From an uncultured Acetobacteraceae bacterium (GTDB lineage: Bacteria > Pseudomonadota > Alphaproteobacteria > Acetobacterales > Acetobacteraceae), in NCBI GenBank assembly GCA_903839965.1, contig CAIMEK010000309.1:1-16480 (forward strand): a stretch of DNA of 16,480 nt, in the 5' to 3' direction. Below are positions 1-6,847 of this stretch, one piece after another (positions within the stretch are counted from its first letter, which is position 1; each line of letters opens with the position of its first letter). A program made the translations under genes and the position numbers. Below the pieces are notes generated by a model. That model made no database searches and was not told where the DNA came from. It worked only from the letters and a program-made list of their open reading frames with translations.

Positions 1-10
1 CGATCGGCTG

Positions 11-1330
11 GTGCGTCGCCGCGGCCTGCTTCGGCTTGCCGGCCGCTCCGCCGCGGTCGCGGCCTTGCTGGAAGCCTCGCGTTCGCTGCCGGCACAGTCG
101 CAGTCGGCACCGGTGCTGCGGGTGTGGGACCAGCGCGATCTGGTGCCGACCTGGGCCGAGCTGGCGCCCGCTGTGTACAAGAAGATCGGTGCGGAAATCG
201 GCGCGATCGTGCAGGCGGAATTCCTGCCGGACAACGAGTCGAGCCGCAACCAGTGGGCTACCGCGCTGGCCCGCGACGACCTGCCCGACGTGTTCCGGCT
301 GGCGACCTACGACATGGCGCGCTTTTACGGGTTGGGCAAGATCAACCCGATGATGCCCGAATTGTTTGCGCGCATCGCCACGCTGCATGGCCCATGGTTG
401 GCGAACGCCATTCCGACGGTGACGTTCGCCGGCAAGCCCGCGGCGATTCCGTTCTTCTCGCGGCCGTGGCGGCTGTTCTACCGCAAGGACATCTTCGACA
501 AGGCCGGCATCAAGGTGCCGGTCTCCACCATGGACGAGTTCAAGGCGGCGGTGAAGGAAGTCAACAACCCGAAGGGCAACCTGTTCGGCGTCGGCTTCCC
601 CTATTCCGAGGCGGACCAGGACGGCCACATGGCCTGCCTGCCCTGGGTGTTCGGCGGCGGCATGCAGAACGCCGACAACGAGTTCACCATCGCGACCCCG
701 CAGAACGAGGCGGCGCTGGCCTGGTACAGCTCGTTCTACCTGGAGGGGCTGAACCCGCCGGACGCGGTGGGCTGGACGCCGGTGGGCAAGAACGTTGCCT
801 ATCTCACCGGGCTGGCCGCGGTGATCAACAACACCGGCTCCGTGCTCGCGGCGATGCGCACCACCGAGCCGCGCTTCAAGGACGTCACCGTGTACGGCCC
901 ATGGCCGAAGAGCCCGGCCGGCATTACCGGCGATAGCGTGCTGGGATTCGCCAACGGCATTTCCCACAACACCAAGCAGCCGCAACTGGCCGCCGCCTTC
1001 ATGGAACGGCTGATGGCGCCCGAGCACATGGCGGTGCTGCTGGAGGCGCTGGGCGGGCAGGGCTTCCCGGTGCAGGAGCGCATGCAGAGCATCGACTTCT
1101 TCGCCAAGGACCCGGTGCTGAAGCAGGTCGCCGTGGACCTCGTGCCGCTGGCGCATCCGGCGTACTATCCCGGCACGCCGAACGCCGCGTATGGCGAGAT
1201 GACGTCGATCAGCTCGCCGTTCCTCAAGGATCTGCTGCATCGCGTGGTGGTGGACAAGCGTAGCCCGCACGATTCGCTGGCCGAAATGGCGAAGGCCGCG
1301 GTGCAGGTCGCGGCGAAGTACAAACGCTGA
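11..1330 (+). CDS. ABC transporter extracellular solute-binding protein (family 1, sugar type)
   Basis: Periplasmic receptor of an ABC importer, probably for a sugar, sugar acid or polyol. The N-terminus has a twin-arginine-like signal (RRRGLLRLAG followed by a hydrophobic stretch and AQSQSAP), so Tat export is likely. The mature part has the family-1 solute-binding pattern: 'VPVSTMDEFKAAVKEV' in the hinge region, 'YRKDIFDKAGIK', and an aromatic-rich ligand cleft ('PFFSRPWRLFYRKD'). The 439 residues match the usual length of about 420-450. The start at 11 is a GTG with no visible Shine-Dalgarno site, and the frame stays open to the window edge, so the true start may lie just upstream. Two permease genes follow after 4 bp, which fixes the role. 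The substrate cannot be read from the sequence; the downstream mandelate-racemase-type enzyme suggests an acid sugar. Confidence 0.9.
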   Translation: MRRRGLLRLAGRSAAVAALLEASRSLPAQSQSAPVLRVWDQRDLVPTWAELAPAVYKKIGAEIGAIVQAEFLPDNESSRNQWATALARDDLPDVFRLATYDMARFYGLGKINPMMPELFARIATLHGPWLANAIPTVTFAGKPAAIPFFSRPWRLFYRKDIFDKAGIKVPVSTMDEFKAAVKEVNNPKGNLFGVGFPYSEADQDGHMACLPWVFGGGMQNADNEFTIATPQNEAALAWYSSFYLEGLNPPDAVGWTPVGKNVAYLTGLAAVINNTGSVLAAMRTTEPRFKDVTVYGPWPKSPAGITGDSVLGFANGISHNTKQPQLAAAFMERLMAPEHMAVLLEALGGQGFPVQERMQSIDFFAKDPVLKQVAVDLVPLAHPAYYPGTPNAAYGEMTSISSPFLKDLLHRVVVDKRSPHDSLAEMAKAAVQVAAKYKR

Positions 1331-1334
1331 ACCG

Positions 1335-2267
1335 ATGCAGGCGGCAGCCACTTTTCCGTTGCCCGTGCGTGTCCGGCCGCGCCGCATGGTGCGGCCGGAT
1401 ACACGCCTGGCCTGGTTGTTCCTGCTGCCCGCCTTCATCGTGCTGGCGGCGATCCTGGTGGTGCCGTTCGCGCAGTCGCTGTGGCTGAGCCTGTACGACG
1501 CGCCGATCGGCGGCGTGAAGCGCTGGGTGGGGCTCGGCAACTATCTCGACAACCTCGAAGACCCGGTGTTCCGCCAGGCCACGCTGAACACCGTGCTCTT
1601 CGTTGGGCTTTCGGTGCTCGGCAAGCTGCTGCTCGGGCTCGCCGCGGCGCTGCTGCTGAACGGACACCTGCCGGTGCGCGGCCTGCTGCGCGCCCTGGTG
1701 CTGCTGCCCTGGGCCTTGCCGGAGATTACCTCCGCCCTGGTGTGGGACTGGATGCTGAACGGCAACCTCGGCGCGGTGAACCACCTGCTGCGCGCGGTCG
1801 GGCTGATCGATGTCAATATCTACTGGCTGAGCAGCCGGGCGCTGGCGCTGCCCTCGGTGGTGACGGTGAACATCTGGCACGGCTTTCCGTTCTTCGCGCT
1901 GACGCTGCTGGCGGCGCTGCAGGGCATCGAGCGCGACACCTACGAGGCGGCCGACGTGGACGGCGCCTCGGCGGTGCAGAAATTCTTCTCTATCACCCTG
2001 CCGGAAATCATGCCCGTGCTGCTGGTGTCCACCCTGCTCAGCACGATCTGGACCACCAACGCCTTCACCCAGATTTTTGTCCTCACCGGCGGCGGGCCGA
2101 GCAACGCCACCGCGACCTTGCCCATCTACACTTACCAGACCGCGTTCCGCGGCTATGGCAACTTGGGGCGGGCCGTCTCCGTTTCGGCCATGCTGATCCC
2201 GGCCATCGTGGTGCTGCTGGTGCTGCTGTCGCGCAGCATGCGCCGGCGCGAGGCGGGGTCGGCATGA
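1335..2267 (+). CDS. ABC transporter permease, MalF/UgpA type
   Basis: Inner-membrane subunit of the sugar importer. The 310 residues include an N-terminal membrane segment ('LAWLFLLPAFIVLAAILVV'), the typical first periplasmic loop ('SLWLSLYDAPIGG...WVGLGNY') and several further hydrophobic helices. The EAA loop that contacts the ATPase begins near residue 204 (EAADVDGASAVQKFFSITLP). The ATG lies 4 bp after the solute-binding protein stop, and the stop overlaps the next start in an ATGA, indicating translational coupling. A partner ATPase (MalK/UgpC type) is not in this window; it may lie upstream, or the system may share an ATPase encoded elsewhere. The family call is very secure; the substrate is unknown. 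Confidence 0.92.
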   Translation: MQAAATFPLPVRVRPRRMVRPDTRLAWLFLLPAFIVLAAILVVPFAQSLWLSLYDAPIGGVKRWVGLGNYLDNLEDPVFRQATLNTVLFVGLSVLGKLLLGLAAALLLNGHLPVRGLLRALVLLPWALPEITSALVWDWMLNGNLGAVNHLLRAVGLIDVNIYWLSSRALALPSVVTVNIWHGFPFFALTLLAALQGIERDTYEAADVDGASAVQKFFSITLPEIMPVLLVSTLLSTIWTTNAFTQIFVLTGGGPSNATATLPIYTYQTAFRGYGNLGRAVSVSAMLIPAIVVLLVLLSRSMRRREAGSA

Positions 2268-3112
2268 CGCCGCGCGCAACCCGCAGGCTGCATCTGGGAT
2301 TTCGCCTGGCCGGGCTGGCGGTGCTGCTGGCCTTCGCACTGTTCCCGATCTACTGGATGGTGAACACCTCGTTCAAGGGCAGCTCCGAGGTCTACCTGAT
2401 CAATCCGACCTTCTACCCGCACGATCCCACGCTGGCCGGTTACGGCGCGCTGTTCGCCGGGCGACAGTTGCCCGTGGGGTTCGGGCGGCTGCTGCTGAAC
2501 AGCCTGGTGGTGGCGGGCTGCTCGACGGCGATCTCGGTGGCGGTCGCGGTGCTCGCCGCCTATGCCACCGCGCGCCTGCGCTTTCCCGGCCGCAATTTCG
2601 CCTCCGGTGCGATCTTCGCCGCCTACATGTTTCCCAGCGTGGTGATGTTCCTGCCGGTCTACCTGATGCTGGCCGACTGGGGCCTGACCGATAGCTACGC
2701 CGGGCTGATCCTGGCCTACCAGCTCATTGGCATTCCCTTCGCCACCTGGATGCTGCGCTCGTATTTCATGAGCGTGCCGGCGAGCCTGGAGGAGGCGGCG
2801 CAGATCGACGGCTGCAGCCGGCTGCGCGCCATTGTCGCGGTCACGCTGCCGCTGTCCGCGCCGGGCATCGCCACCGCGGCGGTGTTCTGCTTCACCCAGA
2901 CCTGGAACGAGTTCCTTTACGCCCAGGTGATCCTGCAGCGCCAAAGCCTGCACACCGCACAGGTTGGGCTGTACGACCTGCTGAACGGCGACATCCTGCC
3001 GTGGGGGCAGATCATGGCCGGGGCGATGATGGTGGGGCTGCCCGTATTGCTGCTGACGCTGCTGGCGCAGCGCTTCGTCTCCGGCGGGCTGACCGCCGGG
3101 GCGGTGAAATGA
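2264..3112 (+). CDS. ABC transporter permease, MalG/UgpE type
   Basis: Second membrane subunit of the same importer, 282 residues, matching the usual 270-290. The start is the ATG at 2264, which overlaps the preceding stop as ATGA; an open frame runs upstream, but it is a shadow of the first permease. The first membrane helix is followed by 'LFPIYWMVNTSFK', characteristic of MalG-like subunits. The EAA motif lies near residues 177-179 (LEEAAQIDGCSRLRAI), followed by 'TLPLSAPGIATAAVFCFTQTWNEF', another hallmark of this subunit. The protein ends in a hydrophobic helix and a short tail ('AQRFVSGGLTAGAVK') typical of the family. It sits 16 bp before the enolase-superfamily gene. Confidence 0.92.
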   Translation: MTPRATRRLHLGFRLAGLAVLLAFALFPIYWMVNTSFKGSSEVYLINPTFYPHDPTLAGYGALFAGRQLPVGFGRLLLNSLVVAGCSTAISVAVAVLAAYATARLRFPGRNFASGAIFAAYMFPSVVMFLPVYLMLADWGLTDSYAGLILAYQLIGIPFATWMLRSYFMSVPASLEEAAQIDGCSRLRAIVAVTLPLSAPGIATAAVFCFTQTWNEFLYAQVILQRQSLHTAQVGLYDLLNGDILPWGQIMAGAMMVGLPVLLLTLLAQRFVSGGLTAGAVK

Positions 3113-3128
3113 ACCCGAGGAGCTCCGC

Positions 3129-4217
3129 ATGAAAATCCGCGCAGTCGAGGTTGAACGCTACCGCTGGGCGCGCAGCGTGCCCATCACCGACGGCAACGCC
3201 ACCTACACCCATGTCAACCTGACCTTCGTGAAGGTGCATACCGACCAGGGCATCACCGGCATCGGCCTGGGCGCCGGCGGCGCCATCGAGCAGGCGACGG
3301 TGGAACAACTGGCGCCACTGCTGATCGGCGAAGACCCGATCGACGTCGAGCGGCTGTGGCCGAAAATGTGGGTGCCCAAGCTCATCGGGCGGCGCGGCCT
3401 GACCACGCGCGCCATCGGCTCGATCGACATGGCGTTGTGGGACATCCGCGGCAAGGTGTCGGGGCTGCCGCTGTACAAACTGCTCGGCGGCTACCGCGAC
3501 CGGGTGCCGACCTACGTGGCCGGCGGCTACTACGAGCCGGGCAAGGGGTTGAAGGAGCTGGCCGCCGAAATGGAAGACAGCGTGCGCATGGGCGCGCGCG
3601 CGGTGAAGATGAAGGTGGGTGCAGCGCCGTTGGCCGAGGACGTGGAGCGCGTGCGGGTGACGCGCGACGCCATCGGCCCCGACGTAACCCTGATGGTCGA
3701 TGCGAACTGCGCCTACAAGGCTTACGAGGCAATCCGCCTGGCCCGCAGAATCGAGCCGTACGACATCTTCTGGTTCGAGGAACCGGTGATGCCGGACGAC
3801 TACGACGGCCACCGCCGGGTGGCGCAGGCCACTTCGATTCCGGTGGCGACCGGCGAGAACGAATACACCCGCTACGGCTTCCGCGACCTGATCCGCAACG
3901 AATGCGCGGCGATCCTGAACCCGGACGTGAAAGTGGTGGGCGGCGTCACCGAGTTCATGAAAGTGGTGGCGCTGGCACAGGCCGCGGACCTGCATATCGC
4001 GCCGCACGGCTCGCAGGACATCCACATCCACCTGACCGCCGCGGTTGCCAACGGTCTGATCCTGGAGTTCTACCGCGACACCATCGATCCGATGTGGGGA
4101 CGCGTCTATCACAACACGCTGGTGCTGAACGACGACGGCACGGTCAGCCCCCCGAACGTGCCCGGCATCGGCCTCGACCCCAACTACGAGGCCCTGGCGC
4201 CTCATCGCGTGGGCTAG
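3129..4217 (+). CDS. Mandelate racemase/muconate lactonizing family enzyme, probable acid-sugar dehydratase
   Basis: Enolase-superfamily enzyme of the mandelate racemase subgroup, 362 residues. Each key residue is present at a constant offset of -4 from mandelate racemase numbering: the KxK bases at 160 and 162 (VKMKVG), metal ligands Asp191 (MVDAN), Glu217 (FEEP) and Glu243 (TGEN), the Asp266-His293 dyad (NPDVKVVGG and APHGS) and Glu313 (LEFYRD). With both KxK and the His-Asp dyad intact it can abstract and return protons on either face. In known family members this supports racemisation or, more often, dehydration of sugar acids such as galactarate, tartrate or rhamnonate. An aggag-like ribosome site precedes the ATG. 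Its place after an importer operon implies that it acts on the imported compound. The exact substrate cannot be assigned by eye. Confidence 0.88.
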   Translation: MKIRAVEVERYRWARSVPITDGNATYTHVNLTFVKVHTDQGITGIGLGAGGAIEQATVEQLAPLLIGEDPIDVERLWPKMWVPKLIGRRGLTTRAIGSIDMALWDIRGKVSGLPLYKLLGGYRDRVPTYVAGGYYEPGKGLKELAAEMEDSVRMGARAVKMKVGAAPLAEDVERVRVTRDAIGPDVTLMVDANCAYKAYEAIRLARRIEPYDIFWFEEPVMPDDYDGHRRVAQATSIPVATGENEYTRYGFRDLIRNECAAILNPDVKVVGGVTEFMKVVALAQAADLHIAPHGSQDIHIHLTAAVANGLILEFYRDTIDPMWGRVYHNTLVLNDDGTVSPPNVPGIGLDPNYEALAPHRVG

Positions 4218-4225
4218 CAGCGTGT

Positions 4226-4396
4226 CGGACTCGGGTCTCCGGCGCCGATCCCGCGACCTGTAGTTCGCTTCGCATCATGGGTACTGCTTTCGCCACCGGG
4301 CAGGTGGCGGGTGCTGTCGCGGCTCTGGCGGTGCAGGAGAAGCCCGGCTACGCCGCGCTGCGCGCCGCCCGCATCGATCACGGAGTCATCCTTTGA
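4226..4396 (+). pseudogene. C-terminal remnant of an FAD-dependent oxidoreductase (FAD_oxidored type)
   Basis: Right after the racemase-family stop, a different frame reads a typical C-terminus of the FAD-dependent oxidoreductase family: 'RVSGADPATCSSLRIMGT' and 'AFATGQVAGAVAALA', ending in TGA at 4394-4396. The second motif contacts the flavin in this family and normally follows several hundred residues of enzyme. Here the frame before it is only a shadow of the racemase gene and there is no start codon of its own, so just about 55 codons remain. Family members often neighbour sugar-type ABC importers (inference), so this may once have been the operon's next gene. It marks a deletion or insertion junction beside the citrate lyase block. 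Chance similarity is unlikely because the motif order and the final position both fit. Confidence 0.65.
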
Positions 4397-4555
4397 CGGG
4401 GGGACAGCCCGGCTCAACGGCCTTCCGGGCAGGCCGGGCGGAAGGGAATGCAACCCGGCATCCTCATGGAGCGGGGTGCGGAAACCGCCTGAAATTGCTA
4501 AGAGACACATCGTGGCTGCGGTGAGCCACGGCCGCGGTATCCCCTGTGGAGCAGC
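4397..4555 (+). promoter_or_regulatory. Leader region of the citrate lyase operon with two inverted repeats
   Basis: Non-coding stretch between the oxidoreductase stub and citC. It holds two perfect inverted repeats: CCTTCCG (4421-4427) pairing with CGGAAGG (4439-4445) across 11 nt, and CGTGGC (4511-4516) pairing with GCCACG (4525-4530) across 8 nt. The second ends 25 bp before the citC start, so it could be an operator or an RNA hairpin. No convincing -35/-10 pair, sigma-54 site or FNR box was found. Since no other intergenic space of this size lies upstream of the operon, its promoter is probably here; this is inference from layout only. Confidence 0.35.
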
Positions 4556-5602
4556 TTGGACGTGCTCGACGATTTCTCGTTCTTCACGGTCGACCCGGCG
4601 GCCGATCCGCCCCTGCAGGCGGAAATCCGCGCCCTGCTCGGCAAGTGCGGCCTTGATTACGAGGACGGGATCGAGGCGTTCGTCGTCTGCAGGCCGCAAC
4701 GCCAGGTGATCGCCTGCGGCGGTCTGGAAAGCAACATCGTCAAATGTGTTGCCGTCGATCCCGACTACCGTGGCGAATCGCTCAGCCTGAAGACCCTGAG
4801 CGAAGCAGTGCAGTTGGCCTTCGAGCGCGGCCATAGTCACCTTTTTCTCTACACCATGCCCGAAAATGCAGCTTTTTTCAGGGGTTGCGGTTTCTATCCC
4901 CTCGTGGAGGTGCCGGGCTACGCGACGTTGATGGAAAACACGCCCGTCGGTATCCGCTCCTACTGCGCCCGGTTGGGCGCACAACGACGGGAAGGTGCGG
5001 TCATCGGCGCGATTGTCATGAACGCCAACCCGTTCACCCTCGGCCACCGCTACCTGGTGAGCCAGGCCGCCGAGGTCTGCGACTGGCTGCACGTCTTCGT
5101 GGTGGCCGAGGACGCCTCGCTGATCTCCTACCGGGACCGTTACCGACTGGTCGAAACCGGCATTCGCGATATCGCCAAGGTGACCCTGCATCACGGTTCG
5201 CAATATATGGTCTCGCGCGCGACCTTTCCTGCCTATTTCTTCAAGGAGAAGGGGATGGTCGGCGCATGCCGGACGGCCATGGACTTGCTGTTGTTCCGCA
5301 ATTACATCGCGCCCGCGCTCGGCATTACCCAGCGTCATGTTGGCAGCGAGCCGTTCTGCGCGACCACCCGGAAATACAACAAGGACATGATACACTGGCT
5401 GCAGGAAGCGCCGACCGGCGCCCCGGCGGTAAAGGTCATCGAGATCCCACGCAGCGTCAAGCTGGGAAGCCCGGTCTCCGCGTCGGAAGTTCGCCGTCTG
5501 TTGGCCGCCGGCGAGTTCGAGCGCATCGCGGCCCTGGTGCCTCCGGCGACACTGGAACTGCTTTACGACAAGTACCGCCCGGTTGGCTTTGCCGATGGCT
5601 GA
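4556..5602 (+). CDS. citC: [Citrate (pro-3S)-lyase] ligase
   Basis: Cytoplasmic ligase (EC 6.2.1.22) that uses ATP and acetate to acetylate the thiol of the CitD prosthetic group, switching citrate lyase on. The 348 residues have two parts. Residues about 50-120 form a GNAT-like domain (VIACGGLESNIVKCVAV, FFRGCGFYPL). From about 150 there is a nucleotidyltransferase-type domain with 'IVMNANPFTLGHRYLV', whose T/HxGH signature is TLGH at 161-164, and a C-terminal 'VSASEVRRLL' at 307-316 of the ISxSxxR type. Similarity to E. coli CitC runs along the whole length. No ATG fits: the start is TTG at 4556 or GTG at 4562. A GGAG at 4548-4551 lies 4 or 10 nt upstream of these, so the choice is open. 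It is the first gene of the operon; a 63-bp gap separates it from citD. Confidence 0.95.
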   Translation: MDVLDDFSFFTVDPAADPPLQAEIRALLGKCGLDYEDGIEAFVVCRPQRQVIACGGLESNIVKCVAVDPDYRGESLSLKTLSEAVQLAFERGHSHLFLYTMPENAAFFRGCGFYPLVEVPGYATLMENTPVGIRSYCARLGAQRREGAVIGAIVMNANPFTLGHRYLVSQAAEVCDWLHVFVVAEDASLISYRDRYRLVETGIRDIAKVTLHHGSQYMVSRATFPAYFFKEKGMVGACRTAMDLLLFRNYIAPALGITQRHVGSEPFCATTRKYNKDMIHWLQEAPTGAPAVKVIEIPRSVKLGSPVSASEVRRLLAAGEFERIAALVPPATLELLYDKYRPVGFADG

Positions 5603-5665
5603 CGCCAAACAATGCGGTCTTCCGGCACGTATGGTCCAGACAACTCACAGCGGAGTGGGACAGAC

Positions 5666-5959
5666 ATGAAGATCATCAAGGACGCCTTGGCCGGCACGCT
5701 CGAATCGAGCGATCTGATGGTCAAAGTGTCGCCGGCGGCGGATGCAACGCTCGATATCCTGATCAACAGCGAAGTGAACCACCAATTCGGCACCCGAATC
5801 AGGCAAGTGGTCGAGGAAACGCTGGCCAGGCTCGGCATCACCGCTGGTTTGGTCGTCATCGACGACAAGGGTGCGCTCGACTGCGCTATCCGCGCCCGGG
5901 TGCAGACAGCCGCGCTGCGAGGCGCAGAATGCAAGCAGCCGGACTGGAGCACCCTGTGA
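5666..5959 (+). CDS. citD: Citrate lyase acyl carrier protein (gamma subunit)
   Basis: Small acyl carrier subunit, 97 residues, the usual size for CitD. It opens MKIIKDALAGTLESSD, and Ser14 in 'LESSD' is the site where the 2'-(5''-triphosphoribosyl)-3'-dephospho-CoA arm is attached in characterised homologues. The acetylated thiol on this arm is exchanged for citrate during catalysis. The ATG at 5666 was chosen because family members start there and a GGAG lies at 5652-5655; an open frame from 5612 adds 18 unrelated residues and was rejected. The stop overlaps the citE start in TGATG, so the two subunits are translationally coupled. Confidence 0.95.
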   Translation: MKIIKDALAGTLESSDLMVKVSPAADATLDILINSEVNHQFGTRIRQVVEETLARLGITAGLVVIDDKGALDCAIRARVQTAALRGAECKQPDWSTL

Positions 5960-6831
5960 TGAAATTGCGCCGCAGCATGCTTTTCCTGCCCGGGTCCAAC
6001 GCCGCCATGTTGAGCACGGCCTTCGTCTACAAGCCCGACTCCATCATGTTCGACCTGGAGGACGCGGTGACGCTGCGCGAGAAGGATGCGGCGCGCCTGC
6101 TGGTCTTCCATACGCTGGGGTTGCCGGTTTATCGGGACATCGAGACGGTTGTGCGCGTCAACCCACTGAACACGCCGTTCGGCCTGCAGGATCTGGAAGC
6201 GGTGGTGCGCGCGGGGGCCGACGTGGTGCGGCTGCCCAAGACCGACAGCGCGGAGGACGTGCATCGGCTGGAGGCCGAGGTCGAGCGGATCGAGCGGGCC
6301 TGCGGCAGGGCGGTTGGCTCGACCGGGTTGATGGCCGCCATCGAATCAGCGAGCGGCGTGGTCAATGCCCTGGCCATCGCCAGGGCCTCGCCCCGCCTGA
6401 TCGGCATCGCGCTTGCCGGCTTCGACTATGTGATGGACATGCAGACCGAACGGGGCGACGGCAGCGAACTGTTTTACGCCCGTTGCGCCGTGCTGCATGC
6501 GGCCCGCGCCGCCGGCATCGACGCCTTCGACGTGGTCTGGCCGGACGTCAACGACGAGGCCGGTTTCCTCAAGGACGTCGAGGTGATGAAACGCCTCGGC
6601 TTCAACGGCAAATCGCTCATCAACCCCCGGCAGATCGAGCTTCTGCACAACGCTTTTGCGCCGACGGAGGAGGATGTCGATTACGCCAAACGGGTCGTCG
6701 CCGCCGCCCGCGAAGCCGAACGCCAGGGGCTGGGCGTCATCTCGCTGAACGGCAGGATGATCGACGCGCCGATCGTCAATCATGCCAGGCGTGTGCTGGA
6801 CCGGGCCGCGGCCTCCGGTTGTCGCCAGTAA
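5959..6831 (+). CDS. citE: Citrate lyase beta subunit (citryl-ACP lyase)
   Basis: Catalyses cleavage of citryl-S-ACP to oxaloacetate and acetyl-S-ACP. The 290 residues belong to the HpcH/HpaI-CitE fold. Family marks are 'RRSMLFLPGSN' at the N-terminus, 'SIMFDLEDAV' after about 30 residues, and the probable magnesium ligands Glu129 (AAIESASG) and Asp156 (AGFDYVMDM). Near the C-terminus 'GFNGKSLINPRQIELLHNAF' is also conserved. The start at 5959 overlaps the citD stop; the longer open frame running back into citC is a shadow. The protein is full length with no broken motif. It works as a complex with CitD and CitF in the cytoplasm. Confidence 0.95.
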   Translation: MKLRRSMLFLPGSNAAMLSTAFVYKPDSIMFDLEDAVTLREKDAARLLVFHTLGLPVYRDIETVVRVNPLNTPFGLQDLEAVVRAGADVVRLPKTDSAEDVHRLEAEVERIERACGRAVGSTGLMAAIESASGVVNALAIARASPRLIGIALAGFDYVMDMQTERGDGSELFYARCAVLHAARAAGIDAFDVVWPDVNDEAGFLKDVEVMKRLGFNGKSLINPRQIELLHNAFAPTEEDVDYAKRVVAAAREAERQGLGVISLNGRMIDAPIVNHARRVLDRAAASGCRQ

Positions 6832-6847
6832 TCATTGGGATCGGGTG

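Noticed and set aside
1224..4205. Long minus-strand open frames opposite the permease and racemase-family genes (1224-2339, 2153-3130, 3012-4205)
   Set aside because: Their translations are rich in Arg, His, Gln and Gly with no domain pattern, as expected from the antisense of GC-rich genes.
4397..4555. A riboswitch (TPP or cobalamin type) or sigma-54 promoter upstream of citC, suggested by GGGGTGC and TTGC strings
   Set aside because: The second half of the TPP core and the cobalamin box are absent, and the GG-N10-GC spacing of a sigma-54 site is not met.
4214..5608. A 464-codon open frame on the minus strand opposite citC
   Set aside because: It mirrors citC, has no recognisable motifs, and arises from high-GC codon bias; citC is certain in this interval.
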